Assembly: GCA_011391345.1 (NCBI GenBank)
Contig: JAABQR010000138.1
Coordinates: 1 to 7,634, forward strand
DNA length: 7,634 bases
From: Methanobacteriota archaeon
Lineage (GTDB): Archaea > Thermoplasmatota > Thermoplasmata > UBA10834
Reading direction: 5' to 3'
In this document: piece by piece, positions 1-6,072 of the stretch
Position numbering within the stretch: the stretch's first letter is position 1
How the letters are laid out: every line of letters begins with the position of its first letter
Program-made: the position numbers and the translations under genes
The notes under the pieces: model-generated
What the model was told of the DNA's origin: nothing
The model's input: only the letters and a program-made list of their open reading frames with translations
Database searches by the model: none

Positions 1-123
1 GGTCCTCTACGACCCCGAAAGGGCGCACGGCCGGAGCCGAATGGGACGAGTCCGATGACGGGAGTGGCCTGATGGTCCACCACCCGACTTTGTACAGAAC
101 CGGGAACGGCGAGAAAAACGGCG
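1..123. other. Window edge without a confident gene; possible tail of a rightward gene
   Basis: I cannot assign a gene here. On the plus strand, the frame beginning at position 2 is open from the window edge to a TGA at 56-58 and would encode the 18-residue tail VLYDPERAHGRSRMGRVR. Its third codon positions are mostly G or C, as in the real genes of this window, so it may be the end of a gene lying to the left and convergent with pncC. A competing plus frame beginning at position 3 stays open until 188 but would run into the 3' end of pncC. On the minus strand there is a GTG-initiated open frame running off the left edge from about position 84. None can be chosen without the neighbouring sequence. 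Confidence 0.3.
112..120 (-). terminator. Short T-tract after pncC, possible terminator of the leftward operon
   Basis: Read on the minus strand, a run of five T (114-118) lies 6 nt past the pncC stop codon, within CGTTTTTCTC. Archaeal intrinsic termination can rely on T-tracts with little or no hairpin, so this may end the lonB-pncC transcript. The run is short and only one is visible. The heptamer CGCCGTT occurs directly on both sides of it, which is a direct repeat and not a stem. The call is weak. Confidence 0.3.
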
Positions 124-600
124 TCACTTCGCGTTCGCCAGTAGTTCGAGCGCGAGCGCGAGCGCGGCGTTGGCTGAACGCGTCTTGATATCGTCACGCG
201 CGCCCGTGAACACGTGTCTCCTGCACAGACTCATGTCACTAGTCGAGGCGGCAACGAACACGAGCCCGACAGGCTTCTCTGCGCTCCCGCCTCCTGGTCC
301 GGCGATGCCTGTCGTCGAGATGCCCACATCAGCCCCGAACCTCTCCCGGGCGCCATCAGCCATCTGTCTGGCCACCATCTCGCTCACAGCACCATCGGCC
401 TTCAGCGCACCAGTGTCGACGCCCAGAAGACTCACCTTGGCATCATTACTGTAGGACACGACACCGCCCAGGAAGTAGTCGCTGCTCCCAGGGACCGACG
501 TGATCATATCCCCGACCTTCCCGCCAGTGCATGACTCCGCTGTCGCTATGGTCTTCCCCTTGGCCTTGAGGATCGAGCCCAGCTCCTCGGGGAGTGACAC
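124..600 (-). CDS. pncC: Nicotinamide-nucleotide amidase, stand-alone CinA C-terminal domain
   Basis: This 158-residue protein matches the CinA C-terminal (PncC) family, which hydrolyses the amide of NMN to give nicotinate mononucleotide and ammonia in pyridine nucleotide recycling; it is expected to be cytosolic. Family hallmarks are visible: AESCTGG at residues 21-27, which carries the active-site serine region; VSYSNDAK around 48-55; GAVSEMVARQMADGAR around 70-85; and the glycine-rich GIAGPGGGSAEKPVG at 98-112. The length is normal for stand-alone PncC, and the N-terminal domain of full-length CinA is absent. The start is a GTG at 600-598 with GGAG 8 nt upstream, inside the end of the preceding adenylyltransferase gene, whose TGA lies 4 nt away, so translation is probably coupled. 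A neighbour acting on the same metabolite supports the assignment. The alanine/leucine-rich C-terminus comes from a small hexamer repeat. Confidence 0.9.
   Translation of the reverse strand: MSLPEELGSILKAKGKTIATAESCTGGKVGDMITSVPGSSDYFLGGVVSYSNDAKVSLLGVDTGALKADGAVSEMVARQMADGARERFGADVGISTTGIAGPGGGSAEKPVGLVFVAASTSDMSLCRRHVFTGARDDIKTRSANAALALALELLANAK
148..165 (+). repeat. Three tandem copies of the hexamer GAGCGC inside pncC
   Basis: Positions 148-153, 154-159 and 160-165 are identical GAGCGC units. On the coding (minus) strand they encode the alternating Ala-Leu run near residues 146-151 of PncC, in its C-terminal helix. The unit is in frame, so gain or loss of a copy would change helix length without a frameshift. 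This looks like a simple local duplication; no function is implied. Confidence 0.6.
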
Positions 601-604
601 GGGC

Positions 605-1123
605 TCATCTCCTCTTCCCAGGGGTCATGCCAGCATCGAGCAGGCGCTGCTTTCCGTCCAGAGCCTCGATCATCATCGCGACAGGCTCGGGGACCAGGCC
701 GCGCCACTTCCCATCGGATACTATCCTCCGGCGTATCTCCGTGCCCGAGTAGGACTTCGGATTGTACGCCTTGGTCCGCCGGGTCTCATATCCGGCCTGC
801 GAGAAGAGCGACCTCGTGAGGTCGCTGTTCGAAAATACGACATCGAACGGGGGGACGTACGACTCCACATGGCTTACCCATGCCGCGTACCTGTTCACAT
901 CCCTCACAGGTATGATATGCACCCTCGAGCGCTCGTCATCCGCGAGAGAGGACAGCATCATCTGGTAGCGCTCCCCGGCTGTGAACGGGTTCTCAGGCGT
1001 ATGGGATAGTTCCGCGCTGCCGATGACGACGACGAGGTCGTCACAAGCGCCCAGAGCCTCCCTTATCGCCGCAAGGTGGCCCTTGTGCAGTGGCTGAAAC
1101 CTGCCGATGACCAGACCTCTCAA
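605..1123 (-). CDS. nadM: Nicotinamide-nucleotide adenylyltransferase (archaeal type)
   Basis: This protein of 172 residues joins NMN and ATP to form NAD and pyrophosphate, the last step of NAD synthesis, in the cytosol. It is a Rossmann-like nucleotidyltransferase. GRFQPLHKGH at residues 7-16 contains the HxGH nucleotide-binding signature (His13, His16); ENPFTAGERYQMM at 44-56 is typical of the archaeal NMNAT family; and YSGTEIRRRI at 125-134 is the C-terminal phosphate-binding motif of the superfamily. Length fits archaeal homologues. I chose the TTG at 1123-1121 as start because GGAGGT sits 6 nt upstream and because the protein then begins at the usual point, MRGLVIGRF. A longer frame back to 1162 would overlap lonB and lacks this support. 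It lies 13 nt after lonB and 4 nt before pncC, so all three genes are probably one transcript. The symbol is by family analogy. Confidence 0.93.
   Translation of the reverse strand: MRGLVIGRFQPLHKGHLAAIREALGACDDLVVVIGSAELSHTPENPFTAGERYQMMLSSLADDERSRVHIIPVRDVNRYAAWVSHVESYVPPFDVVFSNSDLTRSLFSQAGYETRRTKAYNPKSYSGTEIRRRIVSDGKWRGLVPEPVAMMIEALDGKQRLLDAGMTPGKRR
609..612 (-). promoter_or_regulatory. Ribosome binding site of pncC
   Basis: On the minus strand, GGAG (within AGAGGAGATGA) lies 8 nt before the GTG at 600-598. It sits within the last codons of the upstream adenylyltransferase gene and supports both the GTG start and translational coupling. Confidence 0.6.
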
Positions 1124-1129
1124 GACGAT

Positions 1130-1135
1130 ACCTCC
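1130..1135 (-). promoter_or_regulatory. Strong ribosome binding site that fixes a TTG start
   Basis: On the minus strand, GGAGGT (1135-1130) is followed by six bases, ATCGTC, and then TTG. This is a near-ideal archaeal Shine-Dalgarno site and lies just after the lonB stop (TGA, 1139-1137). It is the main reason for preferring TTG at 1123 over the upstream ATG at 1162 for the adenylyltransferase gene. Confidence 0.8.
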
Positions 1136-1136
1136 G

Positions 1137-3116
1137 TCAGTGCACGGCTGGCCTGTCCACACCTGGGACAGGGCCCGGCTTCGGGACGCTCCTGGCCGCG
1201 ACCAGGGCCGCGAGCTTCTTCAGGAGCCCGTCCTTGCGTGCTCCCACAAGCGCGTGTGTCAACACATCGCTGAACAGGCGCACGGGTATGACATCTATCT
1301 TGCCGATGTACTTGTCCTCGAGCAGCACATCCTTCATGTTCTGCTCGGGTATCAGCACCTTCTTCAAGCCCATCTCGGCCGCGGCCTCTATCTTGGCGGT
1401 GACGCCCCCGACGGGTAGCACCTGGCCGCGGACGCTCAGGCTGCCGGTCATGGCCACCGTCTGGTCGACCTCGACCTCCTCGAAGGCGGATATGACGGCT
1501 GTAGCGACCGCAACGGACGCGCTGTCGCCCTCTATACCATCATAGGTGCCTATGAACTGGACGTGTATGTCATGGTTGGAGATGTCTTCGCCCGTGTACT
1601 TCTTGATGAGCGCGGATACGTTCTGCACGGATTCCTTGGCGATCTCGCCGAGCTTCCCGGTCGCGATTATCTTGCCACCCTCGCGGTTGTGCGGTGGAGT
1701 GACCTCGGCCACGATGGGCGTGACGATGCCCGAGAACTCTGCCATGGATGAATCAGAATTGAGCACGGCCAAGCCATTGACAACTCCGATGACCGCGCCC
1801 TCGGTGAGGCAGGTCTTGTAGTCCTTTCTCCTCTCGACGGCCCTGTCGGTGACCTGCTGTTCGAGGGAACGGGCGATACTCTTCGCCTCCTGGACGTGCT
1901 TCGCGTCGACAATCTTCGCCTCGCGCTCGATCGCGATGTCTCCGGCGACCCGGACCAGGCCTCCCAGCTCCCTGAGCCTCAGCGTGAGCATACCCCTTCT
2001 GCCGGCGCGCCTCTGGGCCTCCCTCACTATCTCAGCCACAGCGGACTTGTTGAAGTGGGGGATCTTCTTGTCCTTGGAGACCTCCTGGGCGACGAATGTG
2101 ATGAGTTTGACCCTGTTCGTCTCGGTGTCGGGCATAGTGCTCCTCATGAAGATCTCGTACCCGTATCCCCTTATCCTGGACCTGAGGGCGGGGTGCATAC
2201 TGCCGACCGCGTCGAGGTTGCCTGCGGCGACCAGGATGAAATCGCACGGCACGGGCTCGCTCTTGACCATCGCGCCCGAGCTCCTCTCGCTCTGCCCCAG
2301 GATGCCGAACTCGCCCTCCTGGAGCGCAGTGAGGAGGCTCTGCTGGCTCTCAATCCTGAGCATGTTTATCTCATCGATGAACAGCACACCCTTGCTCGCC
2401 TTGTGTATCGCCCCTGGCTCCAGCCTCTCGTGGGCCGGGGTCTCAAGGCCTCCGCTCTGGAACGGGTCGTGTTTGACATCGCCCAGAAGCGAGCCCGCAT
2501 GAGCGCCCGTGGCGTCTATGAACGGGGGCATCTCGTCGGGCTTGTGGGTGATCAACAGCTTGGGGACGTTCAGGGCCTCCTTCCGCTGGCCTGTGTACCT
2601 GAACACCATGAACAGAAGCATGCCGCCGATGAGGCCTATCAGGAGCAGCGTGGCGTCCTTGTATATCATGAACATGATGGCGGACAGGGCTATGAACCCG
2701 AACAGGAGCATGAACATCCATGAGTTCTTCTGGGCGCGCTTCTGCTCCGCCTCTAGCTTCTGTGCATGGACTATCTCCTTCCCTTTGCCCGTGGGCACGA
2801 TCCTGATCTTGGGCTCGTTGGGGTCGTCGGGGTTGTGATAGGCGATGACGTCCTGCAATTCCCCCTTCGGCAGGAAGTCTACCATGGACCGGGCGAGCAT
2901 CGACTTGCCTGTGCCCGGATCCCCTATGAGTATCACGTGCCTCTTCTGCTCGGCCGCCTTCCTGATAATCTTGACGGCATCATCCTGACCTATGACCTGG
3001 TCGACGAGCTGGGGCGGTATCTTGATGTCCGCTGTCGACTCGAAGGTTTGGGACTTGACCCAATCCTCGATGTCCGGAAGGCCTAGCTCCGACCTCATGG
3101 ATTCAATGCTTGCCAT
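1137..3116 (-). CDS. lonB: Membrane-anchored ATP-dependent protease LonB
   Basis: This 659-residue protein is an archaeal LonB: an ATP-driven protease that unfolds and degrades damaged or regulatory proteins at the inner face of the cytoplasmic membrane. Domains in order: a short N-terminal segment; AAA+ module with Walker A GDPGTGKS at 65-72; two inserted membrane helices at about 133-151 and 154-172, separated by a tight turn with Lys153 and Asp154; Walker B GVLFIDE at 243-249; sensor-1 Asn300; arginine-finger region around Arg312-Arg314; and the Lon protease domain from about 435. The catalytic dyad is read as Ser532 (in EGDSAS) and Lys575 (in GGVTAK), 43 residues apart as in known LonB enzymes. 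No intein is present. Length matches Thermoplasma-type LonB. The ATG at 3116 is preceded by GGTG at 6 nt; Met7 is a possible alternative. It heads the operon with the two NMN enzymes. Confidence 0.96.
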   Translation of the reverse strand: MASIESMRSELGLPDIEDWVKSQTFESTADIKIPPQLVDQVIGQDDAVKIIRKAAEQKRHVILIGDPGTGKSMLARSMVDFLPKGELQDVIAYHNPDDPNEPKIRIVPTGKGKEIVHAQKLEAEQKRAQKNSWMFMLLFGFIALSAIMFMIYKDATLLLIGLIGGMLLFMVFRYTGQRKEALNVPKLLITHKPDEMPPFIDATGAHAGSLLGDVKHDPFQSGGLETPAHERLEPGAIHKASKGVLFIDEINMLRIESQQSLLTALQEGEFGILGQSERSSGAMVKSEPVPCDFILVAAGNLDAVGSMHPALRSRIRGYGYEIFMRSTMPDTETNRVKLITFVAQEVSKDKKIPHFNKSAVAEIVREAQRRAGRRGMLTLRLRELGGLVRVAGDIAIEREAKIVDAKHVQEAKSIARSLEQQVTDRAVERRKDYKTCLTEGAVIGVVNGLAVLNSDSSMAEFSGIVTPIVAEVTPPHNREGGKIIATGKLGEIAKESVQNVSALIKKYTGEDISNHDIHVQFIGTYDGIEGDSASVAVATAVISAFEEVEVDQTVAMTGSLSVRGQVLPVGGVTAKIEAAAEMGLKKVLIPEQNMKDVLLEDKYIGKIDVIPVRLFSDVLTHALVGARKDGLLKKLAALVAARSVPKPGPVPGVDRPAVH

Positions 3117-3140
3117 CAGCTACACCAGTAGTAGTCAAAG

Positions 3141-3164
3141 CTATTAAGACTGTGCTAGATAAGC
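3141..3164 (-). promoter_or_regulatory. Candidate lonB promoter (two overlapping TATA-like choices)
   Basis: On the minus strand, two AT-rich boxes precede lonB: GCTTATCTAG (3164-3155) and CTTAATAG (3148-3141). With the usual archaeal spacing of about 25 nt from TATA centre to start, the first would give a leader of roughly 18 nt that includes the weak GGTG site, and the second an almost leaderless mRNA. Neither has a textbook sequence, so the exact start is uncertain. Confidence 0.35.
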
Positions 3165-3261
3165 GTTGCGCCGTGAGACGATACTCAGTTAACCTAGCCA
3201 GTGGGCAAAACCTTCCATCCGTCGGGGGAGGGAGCAGCATTTACAGCGGGGCGCAGGTCCC

Positions 3262-3270
3262 CTATAAGTA
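3262..3270 (+). promoter_or_regulatory. Candidate hel308 TATA box
   Basis: CTATAAGTA at 3262-3270 stands out in a GC-rich setting. Transcription would begin near 3288-3293, giving a leader of about 40 nt that contains the GAGGTG ribosome binding site. The box is close to self-complementary, so weak activity toward lonB cannot be excluded. Confidence 0.45.
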
Positions 3271-3320
3271 CCCGGATATGATAAACAGACCTGTGGCAGG
3301 CTCACGGGACATGGTAGCGC

Positions 3321-3326
3321 GAGGTG
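3321..3326 (+). promoter_or_regulatory. Ribosome binding site of hel308
   Basis: GAGGTG at 3321-3326 is followed by CGCCGT and then ATG at 3333. The match and 6-nt spacing make ATG 3333 the start. The upstream in-frame GTG at 3324 is itself part of this site, so it is unlikely to be the initiation codon. Confidence 0.75.
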
Positions 3327-3332
3327 CGCCGT

Positions 3333-5504
3333 ATGCGGGTCGAGGACATCGGGCTTGACCCGAGGATCGTGCGGAAACTGAAGGAGGACGGCATCGAGAA
3401 GCTGTACCCCCCTCAGGCGCAGGCAGCAGCGTCCGTCCTGGCCGGAAAGAACGTGGTGGTGGCGATCCCCACGGCCTCCGGGAAAAGCCTCGTGGCATAC
3501 ATGGCCATTCTTCAGGCGGTCCTGAAAGGCGGCAAGGCGCTCTACATAGTCCCGCTCAAGGCGCTGGCATCAGAGAAGTACGAAGACCTCGCGAAGTTCT
3601 CGGACCTGGGCATCAAGGTGGCGGAGTCGACAGGAGACTATGACGAGGTGGACGCAAAGCTCCACAAGTACGACATAGTCATCTCGACCTCCGAGAAGGC
3701 GGACTCACTCCTGAGGCATCGGACCAAGTGGCTCGACCAGATCTCAGTCGTGGTCGCGGACGAGGTCCATCTCATGAACGACCCCGGCAGGGGCCCCACC
3801 CTGGAAGTGACCTTGGTCAAGTTCAGGACATTCAATCCGGGAGCGCAGCTGATCGCACTCTCGGCCACCATCAAGAACGCGTCTGAGCTGGCTGAATGGC
3901 TCGGCGCGGAGCTGGTGACCAGCGACTGGCGGCCCGTCCCGCTGAGGGAAGGCGTGTACTCCGACGGCGAGATATTCTTCACGGACAATTCGAGGAAGAA
4001 ACTCGACGCCGACGAAACCCCCGTGAACGCCATCGTCAAGGACACTCTCGCATCGGGCGGACAGTGCCTCGTATTCGTGAACTCGCGCAAGTCGAGCGAG
4101 TCCCAGGCGAAGGACCTCGGCAAACTGGTCAAGAAGATGATCCCCGGGAAGCTCGAGAGCCTGTCGAGGACCGCGGACAGGCTCGTGGGGGAGCAGGACG
4201 AGCCGACCACGATGGGCGAGAGACTGGGGAAATGCATCAGGAGCGGCTGCGCGTTCCACCATGCGGGTCTGACCAGCGCTCAGCGGAAGATGGTCGAAGG
4301 GAGCTTCAGGTCAGGCCAGCTCGCGTGCATAGTCGCGACACCGACCCTCGCCGCGGGCATCAATCTCCCGGCGAGAACGGTCATCGTCAGGGACATCCGC
4401 AGATACGATTCTGGAGCAGGCTATGTATCCATACCCGTGCTCGAGGTCAAGCAGATGTGCGGCCGCGCGGGGAGGCCCAGGTTCGACCCGTACGGCGAGG
4501 CCGTCCTGATCGCCAGGGACGAGGACGAGCGGAGCCGGCTCATGGAGGACTACCTCCTCGGAGAGAACGAGAGCATCAGGTCCAAGCTCGGCACGGAACC
4601 GGCCATGAGGTCGCACGTGCTCGCACTCATAGCGACCAAGGACGCGAACTCGCTGGATGAGCTGAACGAGTTCTTCCAGAAGACATTCCTAGCGCATCAG
4701 GTCGATGCTCACTACCTCCGCGACATCATCGGGGGGATCGTCGGGTTCCTGAAGGACGAGGAGATGGTTTCGGAGGAGGACCGCTTGGCCGCGACCCCGT
4801 TCGGCAGGAGGGTCAGCGACCTGTACATCGACCCGCTCTCGGCGGTCATCATCAGGGACGCGCTCAAGAGATACGAGCCTGGGAAGCAGTTCGGGCTCGT
4901 GCAGGCGGCGTGCTCGGTCCCGGACATGCCTATCCTTTACCTGAGGCAGTCAGACTACGAGTGGATCGAGCTGTACTTGGACGAGGTCAAGGACCAACTG
5001 CTGATAGACCCGCCGGAGGACCTCGAGCAGTACGAGCTGTTCCTATCCAAGGTCAAGACCGCGAAGATGGTCACTGACTGGATGTCCGAAGTGCACGAGA
5101 ACGAGATGTCCAGCTTCTTCGGGATAGGCCCCGGGGACATCAGGAACAAGGTCGAGTTGGCCGAGTGGCTCCTGCACTCGTCCGCGCGCCTCTCCGAACT
5201 GTTCAACAGAGAGGCCACGATGGAATGCGTGGACGCCGTCACGAGGGTGAGGTACGGCATCCGGTCCGAGCTGCTGGAGCTCGTGAAGCTCAGGGGACTC
5301 GGCAGAGTGCGCGCGCGCGCACTGTACTCGAGGGGCATCAAGGGACTCGAGGACCTGAGGAACACCAGCTACGACAGGCTTAAGCAGATACCAACGATTG
5401 GGGAGTCGGTCGCGAGGTCCATCAAGGACCAGCTCGGTCAGGCGGACCCGACCATGCCTGTCAGCAACGAGGATGGGCAGAGGTCTCTTGTCGAGTTCCG
5501 ATAG
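3333..5504 (+). CDS. hel308: ATP-dependent DNA helicase Hel308 (Hjm/Ski2 family)
   Basis: This 723-residue superfamily 2 helicase unwinds 3'-to-5' and acts on forked DNA at stalled replication forks and in recombination repair. Motifs in order: Q-motif region YPPQAQA at 25-31; Walker A AIPTASGKS at 44-52; DEVH box at 143-146; SAT at 177-179; FVNSRKSSE at 248-256; FHHAGLTSAQRK at 308-319; TPTLAAGINLPAR at 336-348; and motif VI QMCGRAGRPR at 374-383. A winged-helix and ratchet region follows (about 400-630), then a helix-hairpin-helix end domain with LRGLGRVRARALYSRGI at 653-669 and IPTIGESVA at 686-694. Length is normal for the family. The start at ATG 3333 is set by the GAGGTG site. The last residues, QRSLVEFR, resemble a PCNA-binding box. 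The cgi121 gene follows immediately. Confidence 0.95.
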   Translation: MRVEDIGLDPRIVRKLKEDGIEKLYPPQAQAAASVLAGKNVVVAIPTASGKSLVAYMAILQAVLKGGKALYIVPLKALASEKYEDLAKFSDLGIKVAESTGDYDEVDAKLHKYDIVISTSEKADSLLRHRTKWLDQISVVVADEVHLMNDPGRGPTLEVTLVKFRTFNPGAQLIALSATIKNASELAEWLGAELVTSDWRPVPLREGVYSDGEIFFTDNSRKKLDADETPVNAIVKDTLASGGQCLVFVNSRKSSESQAKDLGKLVKKMIPGKLESLSRTADRLVGEQDEPTTMGERLGKCIRSGCAFHHAGLTSAQRKMVEGSFRSGQLACIVATPTLAAGINLPARTVIVRDIRRYDSGAGYVSIPVLEVKQMCGRAGRPRFDPYGEAVLIARDEDERSRLMEDYLLGENESIRSKLGTEPAMRSHVLALIATKDANSLDELNEFFQKTFLAHQVDAHYLRDIIGGIVGFLKDEEMVSEEDRLAATPFGRRVSDLYIDPLSAVIIRDALKRYEPGKQFGLVQAACSVPDMPILYLRQSDYEWIELYLDEVKDQLLIDPPEDLEQYELFLSKVKTAKMVTDWMSEVHENEMSSFFGIGPGDIRNKVELAEWLLHSSARLSELFNREATMECVDAVTRVRYGIRSELLELVKLRGLGRVRARALYSRGIKGLEDLRNTSYDRLKQIPTIGESVARSIKDQLGQADPTMPVSNEDGQRSLVEFR
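5307..5320. repeat. Perfect 14-nt alternating GC palindrome inside hel308
   Basis: GTGCGCGCGCGCAC at 5307-5320 is perfectly self-complementary and consists of alternating purine and pyrimidine. It encodes the Val-Arg-Ala-Arg-Ala part of the helix-hairpin-helix domain. Such tracts can form Z-DNA or a short hairpin, but here codon choice for a conserved Arg/Ala-rich segment is enough to explain it. Confidence 0.6.
5478..5501 (+). other. PIP-box-like C-terminal peptide of Hel308
   Basis: The final eight codons of hel308 encode Gln716-Arg-Ser-Leu719-Val-Glu-Phe722-Arg, fitting the pattern Q-x-x-(L/I/M)-x-x-F of PCNA-interacting peptides, except that the usual second aromatic is Arg. It sits at the extreme C-terminus after a flexible Pro/Asp/Asn-rich stretch, the classic position for such peptides. 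Archaeal Hel308/Hjm proteins have been reported to contact PCNA and RPA. The assignment is a pattern match only. Confidence 0.45.
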
Positions 5505-5508
5505 AGAC

Positions 5509-6033
5509 GTGACGGTGGTCATCATCATGCACGGTCCGGGCGAGACAGATGTTGAGGCATGGACCAGGACGGTCATCAGGGGAGAGGCGAAAGCCTTGAT
5601 GGAGACGGTCTTGGCGGAGGCCAAGGCCTCGGGCGCCGAGATACTAATGATGGACGGGGCCATGGTCTTCGGAACGGACCATGTCAAGAGCGCCCTCTTT
5701 CACGCGATCAAGGCCACCGTCGAGGGGAGGAACTCCTCCGAATCGCTGGCCATGGAGACTCTTCTGTACGCATCGGGCGAGAGACAACTCTCGAGCGCGA
5801 TCAGGAAGATGGCCGTGGGAGACGCGACGGAGAGCGTCGTCATCGCAGTGCTCAAGGGACACTTCTCGCCACGCGAGGGGTGGTCGAAGCTTCCCCGGAT
5901 GGAAGCGATGCTAGACAGGGCCAAACTCGCAGGGTTCGGCATCAGTGAAAGGGAGATGTCTGCCGTGACAGAGGAACGGCTGACCGACCTCGTCCTGGAA
6001 AGGGTAGCGGCTGTGGACGTCATCAAGAAGTGA
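5509..6033 (+). CDS. cgi121: KEOPS complex subunit Cgi121
   Basis: This is the Cgi121 subunit of KEOPS, the cytosolic complex that installs threonylcarbamoyl on A37 of ANN-decoding tRNAs; Cgi121 binds Bud32 and helps hold the tRNA 3' CCA end. From GTG 5509 the protein has 174 residues. It resembles the Methanocaldococcus Cgi121 as I recall it: opening strand VTVVIIMHG; FGTDHVKSALFHAIKA at 54-69; the most conserved block METLLYASGERQLSSAIRKM at 82-101, including the ASGERQ core; and a C-terminal LVLERVAAVDVIKK. GTG 5509 lies 4 nt past the hel308 stop and begins just before the first conserved strand, but no good ribosome binding site precedes it. Alternatives are ATG 5473 (12 residues longer, overlapping hel308) and ATG 5527. 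Tight spacing implies co-transcription with hel308. Confidence 0.88.
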   Translation: MTVVIIMHGPGETDVEAWTRTVIRGEAKALMETVLAEAKASGAEILMMDGAMVFGTDHVKSALFHAIKATVEGRNSSESLAMETLLYASGERQLSSAIRKMAVGDATESVVIAVLKGHFSPREGWSKLPRMEAMLDRAKLAGFGISEREMSAVTEERLTDLVLERVAAVDVIKK

Positions 6034-6034
6034 T

Positions 6035-6048
6035 GCGCGTGGTCGCGC
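6035..6048 (+). other. GC-rich hairpin just after cgi121
   Basis: GCGCG (6035-6039) and CGCGC (6044-6048) can pair around a TGGT loop, beginning 2 nt after the cgi121 stop. There is no T-run downstream on this strand, so it does not look like a usual intrinsic terminator. It could stabilise the 3' end of the hel308-cgi121 mRNA or be chance in GC-rich sequence. Confidence 0.3.
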
Positions 6049-6063
6049 GTGCGAAAGAGAAGA

Positions 6064-6072
6064 CCTTATAAG
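6064..6072 (+). promoter_or_regulatory. TATA box for the formimidoyltransferase-cyclodeaminase operon
   Basis: CCTTATAAG at 6064-6072 is the best archaeal TATA-like box in the window. It is preceded by purine-rich GCGAAAGAGAAGA, which suits a TFB recognition element. Start of transcription is expected near 6094-6097, leaving a leader of only about 13-16 nt before ATG 6110 and no strong Shine-Dalgarno site in it. Presence of this promoter separates the pair from hel308-cgi121. Confidence 0.6.

Larger units (their letters stand above)
3117..3332. other. Divergent intergenic region between lonB and hel308
   Basis: These 216 bases separate two divergent genes and contain no convincing gene. The half nearer lonB is AT-richer than the surrounding coding DNA, and TATA-like boxes point both ways. 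A small inverted repeat, TGAG-N6-CTCA, lies at 3174-3187, and a short CCTG-TGG-CAGG hairpin lies at about 3290-3300 in the predicted hel308 leader. An open frame crosses the region on the plus strand but has no ribosome binding site or recognisable product. I see no tRNA or clear small RNA. Confidence 0.6.

Noticed and set aside
1896..2723. A 275-codon open frame on the plus strand opposite lonB
   Set aside because: It is antisense to a fully conserved LonB with intact motifs, has no recognisable domain or ribosome binding site, and long antisense frames are common where codons favour G/C in third positions.
3110..3358. An 82-codon plus-strand frame across the divergent intergenic region
   Set aside because: It begins within lonB, ends within hel308, covers both candidate promoters, and has no ribosome binding site or recognisable sequence.
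3896..4660. A 254-codon plus-strand frame inside hel308
   Set aside because: It is out of frame with a clearly conserved helicase core, and its translation is a low-complexity Arg/Gly/Gln-rich string expected from GC-rich codons.
5307..5320. Alternating GC palindrome as a regulatory or Z-DNA element
   Set aside because: It lies in a conserved Arg/Ala-rich helix-hairpin-helix coding segment, which is a sufficient explanation.
5043..5687. A 214-codon minus-strand frame spanning the hel308-cgi121 junction
   Set aside because: It lies antisense to conserved parts of both genes, has Ser/Pro/His/Arg-rich composition typical of shadow frames, and shows no family motif.
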